64,000 bases of DNA from Dyella japonica DSM 16301 (GCF_001010355.1 NZ_JPLA01000002.1:1-64000), one strand, 5' to 3'. Shown: positions 52,503 to 62,073, numbered from the stretch's first letter. Notes: generated by a model not told the origin, from the letters alone. Numbers and translations: made by a program.

Positions 52503-53282
52503 ATGCTGATGCGCCGTGTTGCCGCCAGCGTGCTGCTATCCGGCTGTGCGCTGTGCTCGATGGCCAGCGCGGACGACGCGACCGAAGGTCCGAACATCAT
52601 TCTCGGTGCAGGCGTGCAGCGCATGCCGGCCTGGCTCGGTTCCAGCGATCACCGCGACCAACCCGTGCCTTATATCGATGCCGAGCTGCCCTGGCACATC
52701 ACGCTCTCGACGCTCGATGGCCTGACCGTGGATTTCATCCACAGCGGCAAGTGGCATGGCGGCCTTTACGGCAACTACCTGTGGGGACGCGATCGCGACG
52801 AGCTGGGGCCCAAGCTGGGCGGCATCGTCGATTCGCTGTCGCCGCGCATCAATGGCGGCGGTTATCTGGAATACCAGGCCACCACGCAATTCAGCGTGGG
52901 CGGCAATCTGGCGCATGACACGCAGGGTGCCGGCGCCTACCTCAACCTGTATGCGGACTACGACCTGCCCGTCATCGGTTACCTCAACCATAGCCTTGAG
53001 CTGCAATGGCAGGCGATGAACGGGCCGGCGATGCGTCGCTACTTTGGCGTATCGCCCGAGCAGGCCAGTAGGCTCGACATCGCACCGTGGTCACCCGATG
53101 CCGGCGGCCAACAGATCTCGCTCGAATACGACGCGTATATGCCGACCAGCCTGCATACCGGCTTCGCCGTGGCGATCAATTACACGCGCCTGCTCGGCGA
53201 TGCCTCCGGCAGTCCGCTGGTGCGCAGCTTTGGTTCGCCCAACCAGCTCACCACGACGCTGGCCTTCGTCTACCGCCTCTGA
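52503..53282 (+). CDS. MipA/OmpV family outer membrane protein
   Basis: This is a 259-aa beta-barrel protein with a signal peptide (MLMRRVAASVLLSGCALCSMASAD). GPNIILGAGVQRMPAWLGSSDHRDQPVPYIDAEL is the MipA/OmpV start, and the chain ends in aromatic-rich strands (TTTLAFVYRL). A GTG at 52488 that overlaps the adaptor stop is an alternative, coupled start. MipA proteins are scaffold or porin-like. Their pairing with an exporter operon is unusual and may reflect export of an envelope molecule. Confidence 0.85.
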   Translation: MLMRRVAASVLLSGCALCSMASADDATEGPNIILGAGVQRMPAWLGSSDHRDQPVPYIDAELPWHITLSTLDGLTVDFIHSGKWHGGLYGNYLWGRDRDELGPKLGGIVDSLSPRINGGGYLEYQATTQFSVGGNLAHDTQGAGAYLNLYADYDLPVIGYLNHSLELQWQAMNGPAMRRYFGVSPEQASRLDIAPWSPDAGGQQISLEYDAYMPTSLHTGFAVAINYTRLLGDASGSPLVRSFGSPNQLTTTLAFVYRL

Positions 53283-53298
53283 GCAGGGCGCTGTCGCT

Positions 53299-53619
53299 TC
53301 AGCGGTCGTCGCGTGTCCAGATCTGGCCGTCGACTTCGTGCACCGGAAAACTAGCGATCGGTTCGTACGCGGGCGGGCAGGTGACGGCGCCCGTGCGCAC
53401 GTCGAAGCGCGCCCCGTGACGCGGACATTCCACTTCGAAACCGTGCACCTCGCCGCCGGCGAGATCGCCGCCATCGTGGCTGCAGACGTCTTCGATGGCG
53501 TAGAGATCGCCGTCGATGTTGTAGACGGCGATGGCAGTGTCGCCGTCCCATACCACCTTGAATTCGCCCGGCAACATCTCGCTGCGCGTGCCCACGAAGA
53601 TCCAGTCGGCGAGATTCAT
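53299..53619 (-). CDS. Rieske 2Fe-2S ferredoxin (non-heme oxygenase ferredoxin type)
   Basis: This is a 106-aa soluble Rieske protein. The cluster ligands are CSHD and CPRHGARFD (C-x-H...C-x2-H), with the spacing of NirD/HcaC-type ferredoxins. The start at 53619 overlaps the acetyltransferase stop (ATGA). It has no oxygenase partner here. In related genomes a similar gene travels with suf genes, and suf is 3 kb away, so a link to iron-sulfur metabolism is possible. Confidence 0.92.
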   Translation of the reverse strand: MNLADWIFVGTRSEMLPGEFKVVWDGDTAIAVYNIDGDLYAIEDVCSHDGGDLAGGEVHGFEVECPRHGARFDVRTGAVTCPPAYEPIASFPVHEVDGQIWTRDDR

Positions 53620-54164
53620 GCGTACACCTCGCCCAAGGGCTTGCTCATGCACACGAAGTGCAGGTCATCGCGGCGCGGAAGGCCGCAGCGTTCATCGCCA
53701 TAGGGGAATGGCAGCGTTTCGCCAGTGAGCTGGTAGCCGCGGCGTTCGTACCAGGCGATCAGTTCGGCACGCTGCACGATCACCGTCATGCGCATGGTCG
53801 GCACCTGCCACGAGGCGTGCGCCACGCGCTCGGCTTCGGCCAGCAGGGCTCGACCGATGCCGCCCATCTGCAACTCGGGATTCACCGCGAACATGCCGAA
53901 GTAACCGGCGCCGCCCTGCCGCTCGATATGGCAGCAGGCGAGCAGGACGCCGTCGCGCTCGGCCAGCAGGATCTTGCTGCCGTCGCGGCCGATCAGCTCG
54001 GACACGCTTTGCGGATCGGTGCGCTGCCCGTCCAGCAGATGGCTTTCGGTGGTCCAGCCGCGCTGGCCGGATTCGCCGCGGTAAGCCGATTCGACGAGGG
54101 CCACCACGGCCGGCACGTCGGCGGCCATAGCGGTGCGATAAAGGAGTTCAGACGCGGTAATCAT
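53616..54164 (-). CDS. GNAT family N-acetyltransferase
   Basis: This is a 182-aa acetyltransferase. The N-terminal strand reads LLYRTAMAADVPAVVALVESAYRGESGQRGWTTESHLLDGQRTD. The acetyl-CoA motif A is GMFAVNPELQMGGIGRALLAEAERVA (Q-x-x-G-x-G/A loop), and motif B is AWYERRGYQLTGETLPFPYG. The GW(TS)-TE...L.G.R segment is typical of a small fungal/bacterial GNAT subgroup. Start 54164 was chosen because AAAGGAG lies upstream. It is coupled to the Rieske gene; the substrate is unknown. Confidence 0.9.
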   Translation of the reverse strand: MITASELLYRTAMAADVPAVVALVESAYRGESGQRGWTTESHLLDGQRTDPQSVSELIGRDGSKILLAERDGVLLACCHIERQGGAGYFGMFAVNPELQMGGIGRALLAEAERVAHASWQVPTMRMTVIVQRAELIAWYERRGYQLTGETLPFPYGDERCGLPRRDDLHFVCMSKPLGEVYA

Positions 54165-54204
54165 TCCCACATGATACCGCCCACCGGCGGATCGCACCGC
54201 ACAA

Positions 54205-54247
54205 TGACCTTCGACACTGTCGGCTCCCTGACAGCCCTGCCTAGCCT
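54205..54247 (+). promoter_or_regulatory. Upstream element shared with the first M13 gene
   Basis: TGACCTTCGACACTGTC, then TGAC 24 bases after the first, then CCTAGCCT. This is the counterpart of 12-53. The flanks differ, so the conservation is local. Confidence 0.45.
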
Positions 54248-54319
54248 GTGGATTGGGGCCGAGCGCCCTGCGTATGACCACGACCGGATGCATGCCACGC
54301 ATCCCACCAGGGAGACTCC

Positions 54320-56359
54320 ATGAAGAACCGCATTGTGAAACCGCTCGCGCTGGCCGTGGGCTTGGCGCTGTGTACCGGCGCGCTGGCCGCCCCCGGCGGC
54401 TCCTTCGACGTGAAGGAGCTGGACACCAACAAGAGCGCCTGCAACGACTTCAACGGCTTCGTCAATGCGAAGTGGCTCGCCGCCAATCCGATCCCTGCCG
54501 ACCGCACGCGCTGGGGTTCGTTCGATGCGCTGCGCGAAGGCAGCCTCAACGTGCAGCACAGCATCGTCGACAAGGCCGCCAAGGATGCCGCCAGCGCGCA
54601 GCCGGGCTCGATCGAACAGAAGATCGGCTACTTCTACGCCTCGGGCATGGATGAAACCGCCATCGAAAAAGCCGGCTACGACCCGATCAAACCGGAGCTC
54701 GCGCGCATCGACGCGCTGAAGAACAGCAAGGACGTGGTGGCCTATATCACCGACAGCTACGCCCGCGGCAACCCGGTGACGTTCCGCTTCTACGGCAACG
54801 CCGACTTCAAGGACTCCAGCCGCCAGATCGCCTACGCCAACCAGGGCGGCCTGGGCCTGCCGACGGCCGATTACTACAGCAAGCCGGACTTCGAAAAGAT
54901 CCGCACCGCCTACGTCGCGCATATCGCGCGCACGCTGCAGCTGGTGGGCGTGAGCGAAGCCGACGCGCAGAAGCAGGCCAAGGCCGTGATGGCGTTCGAG
55001 ACGCGCCTCGCCGCCGCCTCGCTGGTGCCCACCGAGCTGCGCCAGCCGGAAAACCGCTATCACTTCGTCAGCATCGCCGAAGCCGACAAGGCGACGCCGC
55101 ACTTTGAATGGGCCGCGTTCTTCAAGGCGCAGGGCGCGGACGTGAAGGATGGCTTCTCGCTCTCGCAGCCGAAGTACTTCGCCGAGTTCGACAAGATGCT
55201 GGCCGACGTACCGACCAACGACTGGCAGGCCTATCTGCGTTTCCATGCGATCGACGCAGCCGCACCGTATCTCTCCACGCCGTTCCAGCAGGAAGACTTC
55301 GCCTTCAACGCGCAGACGCTCAACGGCCAGAAGGAAATGAAGGCGCGCTGGAAGCGCACGCTCGACAGCGTGGAAGGCGGCATGGGCATGGCACTGGGCC
55401 AGCTCTACGTGGCACAGACCTTCTCGCCGGAATCCAAGGCACGCGCCGAACAGCTGGTCGGCGATCTGCGCGCGGCCTACAAAAACCGCATCGAAAACCT
55501 GCCGTGGATGAGTGAAGCGACCAAGAAGAAGGCGCTGGAAAAGTGGGCCACCTTCACCCCGAAGATCGGCTATCCGGACAAGTGGCGCGACTGGGCCGGC
55601 CTGACCATTCCCAGCGGCAACAGCTATTTCCAGAACGTGCAGGCGGCCGACAAGTTCAACTATGACTACATGGTCGACAAGATCGGCAAGCCGGTCGACC
55701 GCACCGAATGGGGCATGACGCCGCAGACGGTGAACGCGTACTACAACTCGCTCAAGAACGAGATCGTGTTCCCTGCAGCCATTCTGCAGCCGCCATTCTT
55801 CGACGCCAAGGCGGATGACGGCCTGAACTACGGCGGCATCGGCGCCGTGATCGGCCACGAAATGGGCCACGGCTACGACGACCAGGGCAGCAAGTTCGAC
55901 GCCCAGGGCAACAACGTCAACTGGTGGACCGACGAAGACCGCAAGGCCTTCGAAGCGCGCACCGACCGCCTGGCCGACCAGTTCAACCACTACGAAGCGC
56001 TGCCGGGCAAGTTCGTCAACGGCAAGCTGACCATGGGCGAGAACATCGGCGACCTGGGTGGCCTCAATGCCGCCTACGACGCGCTGCAGATGGCGCTGGC
56101 GCGCAATCCTGCCGAAGCGAAGAAGAAGATCGACGGCTACACGCAGGACCAGCGCTTCTTCCTCAACTGGGGTCGCGTGTGGCGCGGCAGCATCCGCCCG
56201 GAAGCGCAGCTCACCCTGCTCAACACCGATCCGCATGCACCGGCTCAGTTCCGCGCCATCGGTGCGCCGTCGAACATGCCGGCGTTTGCACAGGCGTTCC
56301 AGTGCAAGGCGAACGACGTCATGGTGCGTTCGGCCGATAAGCAGGTGAAGATCTGGTAA
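54320..56359 (+). CDS. M13 family metallopeptidase, periplasmic paralogue
   Basis: This is a 679-aa M13 zinc peptidase. It carries a normal signal peptide (MKNRIVKPLALAVGLALCTGALAAP) where its paralogue at 183-2309 has a lipobox. The zinc site is HEMGH (H513, E514, H517) and the third ligand is E574 in GENIGDLGG. It is highly similar to the paralogue throughout, down to an identical last eight codons of protein (DKQVKIW end). It has its own terminator. Confidence 0.95.
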   Translation: MKNRIVKPLALAVGLALCTGALAAPGGSFDVKELDTNKSACNDFNGFVNAKWLAANPIPADRTRWGSFDALREGSLNVQHSIVDKAAKDAASAQPGSIEQKIGYFYASGMDETAIEKAGYDPIKPELARIDALKNSKDVVAYITDSYARGNPVTFRFYGNADFKDSSRQIAYANQGGLGLPTADYYSKPDFEKIRTAYVAHIARTLQLVGVSEADAQKQAKAVMAFETRLAAASLVPTELRQPENRYHFVSIAEADKATPHFEWAAFFKAQGADVKDGFSLSQPKYFAEFDKMLADVPTNDWQAYLRFHAIDAAAPYLSTPFQQEDFAFNAQTLNGQKEMKARWKRTLDSVEGGMGMALGQLYVAQTFSPESKARAEQLVGDLRAAYKNRIENLPWMSEATKKKALEKWATFTPKIGYPDKWRDWAGLTIPSGNSYFQNVQAADKFNYDYMVDKIGKPVDRTEWGMTPQTVNAYYNSLKNEIVFPAAILQPPFFDAKADDGLNYGGIGAVIGHEMGHGYDDQGSKFDAQGNNVNWWTDEDRKAFEARTDRLADQFNHYEALPGKFVNGKLTMGENIGDLGGLNAAYDALQMALARNPAEAKKKIDGYTQDQRFFLNWGRVWRGSIRPEAQLTLLNTDPHAPAQFRAIGAPSNMPAFAQAFQCKANDVMVRSADKQVKIW

Positions 56360-56383
56360 CGCTTGTCACCTGGTAAGCAAACG

Positions 56384-56414
56384 AAACGCCGCGGTCATGC
56401 CGCGGCGTTTTCGT
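56384..56414 (+). terminator. Terminator of the second M13 gene
   Basis: An 11-bp stem AAACGCCGCGG/CCGCGGCGTTT with loop TCATG is followed by TCGTT. Confidence 0.85.
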
Positions 56415-56497
56415 TGGTGTGGCTAGCTAGTCACCAGATATCGTGCGGATAGCTAAATGCGTGGCGCCGAACGAGGCGAATCACTGACACCACGCGT

Positions 56498-57745
56498 TCA
56501 CAACAGCAGCTTGCGCACCTTGAGCAAGGCCGTGATGAAGGCATCGACCTCTTCGCGGGTGTTGTAGAACGCGAGCGAAGCACGCAGCGTGGCCGGCACC
56601 TGGAAGAACTGCATCAGCGGATGGGCGCAATGGTGGCCCGAGCGCACAGCAACGCCCTGCAGGTCGAGCAGCGTGGCCAGGTCGGTGGCTTGGGCGCCCT
56701 CGATCAGGAACGAGATCACCGGCTCCTTTTCCTTGGCCTCGCCAAACAGGCGCAGGCCGGGAATTTCGCGCAGGCGCTCGGTCGCATAGGCCAGCAGCTG
56801 CTGTTCCCAGGCGTGGATGGCTTCGAAGCCCACGGAGTCGTAATAGTCGATCGCTGCCGTGACACCCGCGAAACCGGCGATATTCGGCGTGCCCGCTTCG
56901 AACTTGTGCGGTGCGGCGGCAAACGTGGTGCCGGAGAAACTCACCTCACGGATCATCTCGCCACCGCCAAAGAACGGCGGCATCGCCTCGAGCAGTTCCT
57001 TGCGCGCCCACAGGCCACCGGTGCCGGTGGGCGACAACATCTTGTGGCCGGTGAAGGCGTAGAAATCGCAACCCAGCGCCTGCACATCCACGGGGCGATG
57101 CGGCACCGCCTGTGAGCCGTCCACCACCAGCGGAATGCCACGCTTGCGGCATTCGCGCGCAATCTCGCGCACCGGATTGACCGTGCCCAGCACGTTCGAC
57201 ACATGGGTGACGCAGGCCAGCTTCACGTCGGGCGTGAGCATCTCGATGTACTTCTCGAGGATCAGCTCGCCGCGCTCGTCGATTGGCGCCGCCTTGACCG
57301 TGGCGCCCGTGCGCGAGGCGACGATCTGCCACGGCACGATATTGGCGTGATGCTCCATCACCGTGGTGAGGATGCTGTCGCCTTCCTTCAGGCGCGGCAG
57401 CGCGTAGCTGTAGGCGATGAGGTTCATCGCCTGGGTGGTGCCGGAGGTGAGGATCAACTCGTTGCGCGAGGTGGCATTGATGAAACGAGCCAGCTTGTCG
57501 CGCGAGCCTTCATAAGCCGCCGTCGCCTCTTCGCCCAGCAGATGCACGGCGCGCGACACGTTGGCGTTGTGATGACGGTAATGCGCGTCCACCGCCTCGA
57601 TCACGCTCTCCGGCTTCTGGCTGGTATTGGCGTTGTCGAAGTAGATCAGCGGCTTGTCGTGCACGGTGCGCGAGAGCAGCGGGAAATCCGCGCGGATGCG
57701 CTGCACATCGAAAACGGTCGGGCTCGGCTTGGTCTGTGCGTTCAT
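56498..57745 (-). CDS. sufS: Cysteine desulfurase SufS
   Basis: This is a 415-aa group II cysteine desulfurase that supplies persulfide sulfur to SufBCD. PLP lysine is in DFYAFTGHKMLSPTGTGGLW. The catalytic Cys is in RSGHHCAHPLMQFF near residue 365. The N-terminus (FPLLSRTVHDKPLIYFDNANTSQKP) is typical. It is the last gene of the suf operon on this strand in the window. No sufE or sufU follows, so the sulfur shuttle must lie elsewhere. Confidence 0.97.
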   Translation of the reverse strand: MNAQTKPSPTVFDVQRIRADFPLLSRTVHDKPLIYFDNANTSQKPESVIEAVDAHYRHHNANVSRAVHLLGEEATAAYEGSRDKLARFINATSRNELILTSGTTQAMNLIAYSYALPRLKEGDSILTTVMEHHANIVPWQIVASRTGATVKAAPIDERGELILEKYIEMLTPDVKLACVTHVSNVLGTVNPVREIARECRKRGIPLVVDGSQAVPHRPVDVQALGCDFYAFTGHKMLSPTGTGGLWARKELLEAMPPFFGGGEMIREVSFSGTTFAAAPHKFEAGTPNIAGFAGVTAAIDYYDSVGFEAIHAWEQQLLAYATERLREIPGLRLFGEAKEKEPVISFLIEGAQATDLATLLDLQGVAVRSGHHCAHPLMQFFQVPATLRASLAFYNTREEVDAFITALLKVRKLLL

Positions 57746-57779
57746 CGTGTTCGTTTCGCCTGCACTGTCGGGCCGCCGG

Positions 57780-59099
57780 TCAGGCGGAAGGCAATTGCGC
57801 CATCAGTCGTTCGTTGATGTGTTCGCGCAGCCCCTCGTCCGGCAGGGACTCGAACACGGCACGGCAGAAGGCCGCGGTAAGCATCGCGCGCGCTTCGGCC
57901 AGCGGAATGCCGCGCGAGCGCAAGTAGAACAGCGAGCGCTCGTCGAGCTGGCCTACGGTGGCGCCGTGCGCCGCCTTCACTTCGTCGGCGTAGATTTCCA
58001 GTTCGGGCTTGGTGTCGATTTCGGCCTGCGCGGAGAGCAACAGGTTCTTGCTGCTCAGGCTGGCGTCGCTGCCATCGGCGCCTTCGGCCACCACGATGGC
58101 GCCGCGGAACACACCGCGCGAACGCTCGTCGGCCACGCCACGCCATACCGACTCGGAGGTGGTATTGAGCGCCTGATGGCGGATCGACATCTGCGTATCC
58201 ACGTGCTGACGACCGCGCAAGGCAAACACGCCGCCCGTATCCAGGCGCGACTTGTCGCCGGCCAGCACCGCGTGCAGATCGTGGCGCACCAGCGAACCGC
58301 CAAGCTCCAGCGCATACATCGCCGCGTGCGCTTCGGCATCCAGCTGGAGGCTGTCGTGGCGCACCAGCGTGCTGGCGTCGGAGGCATCCTGCAGCGTCAC
58401 ATGACGCAGCTTGGCGCCCTGGCGCAGCACGATATCGGTGACCTGGGTGCCGAGGTTCTGATGGGAATCGGTGGCCACGTGCTGCTCGACCAGGGAGAGC
58501 TCGGCGCCCTCACCCAGTTCGATGACCTGGCGCACATGCGATGCAAGCGCCGCATCCGCCGGCGCACCAACGAACAGCAGGCGGACGGTCTGGGCAATCT
58601 TTGCGTTCGCAGCCACGCGCAGCACCACGCCATCGCCGGCAAGCACCGCGTTGAGGCGGGCGAACACATCGCCGCCATCGCGGTAGTGGCGCGACAAGGC
58701 GAAACGCAACGGCTCGGCATCACCCTTCAGCACCTGCGACAGCGGCTGCAGCGTCAGGCCGGCCGGCAGGTTGTCCGCACGCGACAGATCCTGGCGGAAC
58801 ACGCCATTGACGAACACCAGTGAGGGACCGTCGATTCCAGCCAGCGCATAGCGATCCATCTCGATCGCACGCGTGGACGCCTGGGCGTCACCGGCAGCGA
58901 AACGGCGCTGACCCAGCGCGCGCAGTGCGGTGTACTTCCACGCCTCCATGCGCGTATCCGGCAGACCGCCCGCCACGAAGGCATCGAGGTTCTCGCGGCG
59001 CGCGGCATCCAGCCAACCGATACCGCTGCCCGGCAGCTGCGCCTGCGCGGCAGCCTCCAGCAGCGATTCGACGAAGGGCGTGCGCTGGGCCTCGCTCAT
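57780..59099 (-). CDS. sufD: Fe-S cluster assembly protein SufD
   Basis: This is a 439-aa scaffold partner of SufB in the SufBC2D complex. The conserved C-terminal beta-helix core is visible (GTQVTDIVLRQGAKLRHVTLQDASDAS..., SIRHQALNTTSESVWRGVADERSRGVFRGAIVV), and the C-terminal HGATVGQLDERSLFYLRSRGIPLAEARAML contains the conserved His near its start. The start at 59099 overlaps the sufC stop. Confidence 0.95.
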   Translation of the reverse strand: MSEAQRTPFVESLLEAAAQAQLPGSGIGWLDAARRENLDAFVAGGLPDTRMEAWKYTALRALGQRRFAAGDAQASTRAIEMDRYALAGIDGPSLVFVNGVFRQDLSRADNLPAGLTLQPLSQVLKGDAEPLRFALSRHYRDGGDVFARLNAVLAGDGVVLRVAANAKIAQTVRLLFVGAPADAALASHVRQVIELGEGAELSLVEQHVATDSHQNLGTQVTDIVLRQGAKLRHVTLQDASDASTLVRHDSLQLDAEAHAAMYALELGGSLVRHDLHAVLAGDKSRLDTGGVFALRGRQHVDTQMSIRHQALNTTSESVWRGVADERSRGVFRGAIVVAEGADGSDASLSSKNLLLSAQAEIDTKPELEIYADEVKAAHGATVGQLDERSLFYLRSRGIPLAEARAMLTAAFCRAVFESLPDEGLREHINERLMAQLPSA

Positions 59100-59866
59100 G
59101 CCGAGGCTCCAGTGAGCGCGGGATCCTTGTCGTTCACCCACGCATAGCCCTGCGCCTCCAGCTTCAGCGCCAGGTTCTTGTCGCCGCTTTCCACGATGCG
59201 GCCATCGGCCAGCACGTGCACGAAATCCGGTTCGATGTAGTCGAGCAGGCGCTGGTAATGCGTGATGACCAGGAAGCCGCGCTCGCTCGAACGCAGCGCG
59301 TTGACGCCCTGTGCCACCTGCTTGAGCGCATCGATGTCCAGGCCCGAATCGGTTTCGTCCAGGATCGCCAGCTTGGGCTCCAGCACGGCCATCTGGAAAA
59401 TCTCGTTGCGCTTCTTCTCGCCGCCGGAGAAACCTTCGTTCACCGCGCGATGCAGCAGCTCGTCGGAGATCTGCATGATCTTGAGCTTCTCGCGCACCAG
59501 CTTGAGGAACTGCATGGAGTCCAGTTCCTTCTCGCCGCGCTGCTTGCGCTGCGCATTGAGTGCGGCACGCAGGAAGTAGGTGTTGTTGACGCCGGGGATT
59601 TCCACCGGGTACTGGAACGCCAGGAACACGCCGGCAGCAGCGCGCGCTTCGGGTTCCAGCGACAGCAGATCGACGCCGTTGAAGGTGACCGAGCCTGCGG
59701 TCACTTCGTAGCCGTCACGGCCGGAAAGCACGTTGCCCAGCGTGGATTTGCCGGCGCCGTTGGGTCCCATGATCGCGTGCACTTCGCCCGGGTTCACGCT
59801 GAGCGTGAGTCCCTTGAGGATGTCCTTGCCCTCGACGCGGGCGTGCAGGTTTTCGATCTTCAGCAT
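59096..59866 (-). CDS. sufC: Fe-S cluster assembly ATPase SufC
   Basis: This is a 256-aa ABC-type soluble ATPase. Walker A is IMGPNGAGKSTLGNVL, the signature is FSGGEKKRNEIFQM, and Walker B is LAILDETDSGLDIDAL. It drives conformational change of the SufBCD scaffold. It starts 72 bases after the sufB stop. Confidence 0.97.
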   Translation of the reverse strand: MLKIENLHARVEGKDILKGLTLSVNPGEVHAIMGPNGAGKSTLGNVLSGRDGYEVTAGSVTFNGVDLLSLEPEARAAAGVFLAFQYPVEIPGVNNTYFLRAALNAQRKQRGEKELDSMQFLKLVREKLKIMQISDELLHRAVNEGFSGGEKKRNEIFQMAVLEPKLAILDETDSGLDIDALKQVAQGVNALRSSERGFLVITHYQRLLDYIEPDFVHVLADGRIVESGDKNLALKLEAQGYAWVNDKDPALTGASA

Positions 59867-59938
59867 GACGGTTTCTTCATTGGGCAGCACCGGAGCGCCG
59901 CGTGTTCAAAATAGGATCGGATGCAGCGTTGGCGGCGA

Positions 59939-61420
59939 TCAGCCAACCGCGCCTTCCAGCGACACTTCCAGCAGCTTCTTCGCTTCCACCGCAAACTCCA
60001 TCGGAAGTTCGCGGAAGACCTGCTTGCAGAAGCCGTCGACGATCATCGACACGGCGTCTTCCTCGCCGATGCCGCGGCTGCGGCAGTAGAACAGCTGGTC
60101 GTCGGAAATCTTGGAGGTGGTGGCCTCGTGCTCGACGATGGCGGTGGGATTCTTCACTTCCATGTACGGGAAGGTGTGCGCGCCGCACTTCTTGCCGATC
60201 AGCAGCGAATCGCACTGCGTATAGTTGCGCGCGCCTTCGGCACCCTTCTCCACCTTCACCAGGCCGCGATAGCTGTTGCTGCTGCGGCCGGCGCTGATGC
60301 CCTTGGAGACGATCTTCGACTTGGTGCCCTTGCCGATGTGGATCATCTTGGTGCCGGTATCGGCCTGCTGACGATGATGGGTGAGCGCGACGGAGTAGAA
60401 CTCGCCCACCGAACGATCGCCGCGCAATACGCAGCTGGGATATTTCCAGGTGATCGCCGAACCGGTTTCCACCTGGGTCCAGGAAATCTTCGAATCGTTG
60501 CCGCGGCAGTCGCCACGCTTGGTGACGAAGTTGTAGATGCCGCCGACGCCGTTCTCGTCACCCGGGTACCAGTTCTGCACGGTGGAATACTTGATCTGCG
60601 CGCGCTCCAGCGCCACCAGTTCCACCACCGCGGCGTGCAGCTGGTTCTCGTCGCGCATCGGCGCCGTGCAGCCCTCGAGGTAGGACACGTAGGCATCGTC
60701 TTCGCACACGATCAGGGTGCGCTCGAACTGCCCGGTGTTGATGGCGTTGATGCGGAAATAGGTGGACAGCTCCATCGGGCAACGCACGCCCTTGGGGATG
60801 AACACGAACGAGCCGTCGGAGAACACGGCCGAATTGAGCGCGGCAAAGAAGTTGTCGCCCGTCGGAACCACGCTGCCCAGGTACTTCTGCACCAGTTCGG
60901 GATGTTCGCGGATCGCTTCGCTCATCGAGCAGAAGATCACACCGGCTTCGGCCAGCTCCTTGCGGAAGGTGGTGCCCACGGAGACCGAATCGAACACCGC
61001 ATCCACCGCCACGCCGGCGAGCTTGGCGCGCTCATGCAGCGGCACGCCGAGCTTGTCGTAGGTTTCCAGCAGCTTGGGATCGACTTCATCCAGCGACTTC
61101 GGGCCCGACTTGGGCGCGGCGTAGTAGCTGATCGACTGGTAGTCGATCGGCTTCAGGTTCAACTTGGCCCAGTCCGGCGTCGGCATGGTAAGCCAGTGGC
61201 GATACGCCTTGAGGCGCCACTCGGTCATCCACTCGGGCTCTTTCTTGAGCGCGGAGAGCTGGCGCACGATGTCTTCGGACAGGCCGGGCGGCAGATACTC
61301 CGTCTCGATGTCCGTGACGAAGCCGGCTTCGTAGCGACGGCCCAGCGCCTCGGCGACTTCGGCGTTGTCGCGCAGGGTCGTGGCGGAGAGGTCGCTGCGT
61401 TCAGTGGTTTCGGTGGTCAT
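59939..61420 (-). CDS. sufB: Fe-S cluster assembly scaffold SufB
   Basis: This is a 493-aa scaffold subunit. Conserved pieces: [77 protein letters not shown]-type [15 protein letters not shown] and the C-terminal [19 protein letters not shown]. Start uncertain: ATG 61420 ([10 protein letters not shown]) fits family length. ATGs at 61453 and 61471 are in frame, and 61471 overlaps the regulator stop. Confidence 0.95.
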   Translation of the reverse strand: MTTETTERSDLSATTLRDNAEVAEALGRRYEAGFVTDIETEYLPPGLSEDIVRQLSALKKEPEWMTEWRLKAYRHWLTMPTPDWAKLNLKPIDYQSISYYAAPKSGPKSLDEVDPKLLETYDKLGVPLHERAKLAGVAVDAVFDSVSVGTTFRKELAEAGVIFCSMSEAIREHPELVQKYLGSVVPTGDNFFAALNSAVFSDGSFVFIPKGVRCPMELSTYFRINAINTGQFERTLIVCEDDAYVSYLEGCTAPMRDENQLHAAVVELVALERAQIKYSTVQNWYPGDENGVGGIYNFVTKRGDCRGNDSKISWTQVETGSAITWKYPSCVLRGDRSVGEFYSVALTHHRQQADTGTKMIHIGKGTKSKIVSKGISAGRSSNSYRGLVKVEKGAEGARNYTQCDSLLIGKKCGAHTFPYMEVKNPTAIVEHEATTSKISDDQLFYCRSRGIGEEDAVSMIVDGFCKQVFRELPMEFAVEAKKLLEVSLEGAVG

Positions 61421-61467
61421 GGTGTTCTTCGTGTCGTCGTGGGCGTTCGTCATGGATGGCCTGGCGG

Positions 61468-61902
61468 TCATCCGATCAGGTTGGCGTCGATACGACGACT
61501 GGGTGGTTTGAGCATGTCGGACAGGCTGACCGCACGCAGCGCGCTATCGACCACGCTGTTGACGTGTTGCCAGTTGGAGCGGACCCCGCAAAGCGATTCG
61601 CGGTCGCATTGACCTTCGGCGAGGCTGCATTCGGTCATGCCGATGGGGCCTTCCAGCGCTTCCACGATCTGGGCCAGGGTGATGTCGTCGGCCGGGCGTG
61701 CCAGGCGGTAGCCGCCATTGACGCCGCGAAAGGACTCCACCAGGCCCGCATGGCCCAGCGACTTGAGCAGCTTGCTGACGGTGGGCAGCTCCAGGCGCGC
61801 CTCATCGGCGATCTGCGCCGTGCTGAGCACGTCGTCAGGATGGGCGGCGATGCAGGTCATCACCACGGTGGCGTAGTCGGTGAGTCGGCTGACGCGGAGC
61901 AT
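61468..61902 (-). CDS. Rrf2-family SUF regulator (SufR/IscR-like)
   Basis: This is a 144-aa winged-helix repressor with N-terminal [24 protein letters not shown] and recognition helix [22 protein letters not shown]. Three Cys ([11 protein letters not shown]...SLCGV) probably ligate an Fe-S cluster, as in IscR. It is the first gene of the suf operon. It probably represses its own promoter through the palindrome at 61934-61948, sensing cluster status. Confidence 0.93.
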   Translation of the reverse strand: MLRVSRLTDYATVVMTCIAAHPDDVLSTAQIADEARLELPTVSKLLKSLGHAGLVESFRGVNGGYRLARPADDITLAQIVEALEGPIGMTECSLAEGQCDRESLCGVRSNWQHVNSVVDSALRAVSLSDMLKPPSRRIDANLIG

Positions 61903-61933
61903 GGGGGGCGGCCAGGGAGACTGCGGGGAATCG

Positions 61934-61970
61934 GTACCAAAATGGTACTGATTAATGCCCCTGGGGTCAA
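61934..61970 (-). promoter_or_regulatory. suf operon promoter and operator palindrome
   Basis: On the minus strand, -35 TTGACC (61965-61970), 17-base spacer, -10 TACCAT (61942-61947). The palindrome GTACCA-3-TGGTAC (61934-61948) overlaps the -10, a natural site for the Rrf2 regulator encoded just downstream. Confidence 0.7.
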
Positions 61971-62073
61971 ACCGCGGCAATGCACCAAAAGCGGGAATCG
62001 TCCGGGACAGAACGCCCCCATTCCGGGCAAGGTCACCCTGCCGGCTTACGAAAACATCCCCCTTCCCTCACCC

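Noticed and set aside
54161-56236. 691-codon frame antisense to the second M13 gene
   Set aside because: Same situation as the first M13 gene: a parallel shadow in both paralogues, caused by their shared sequence.
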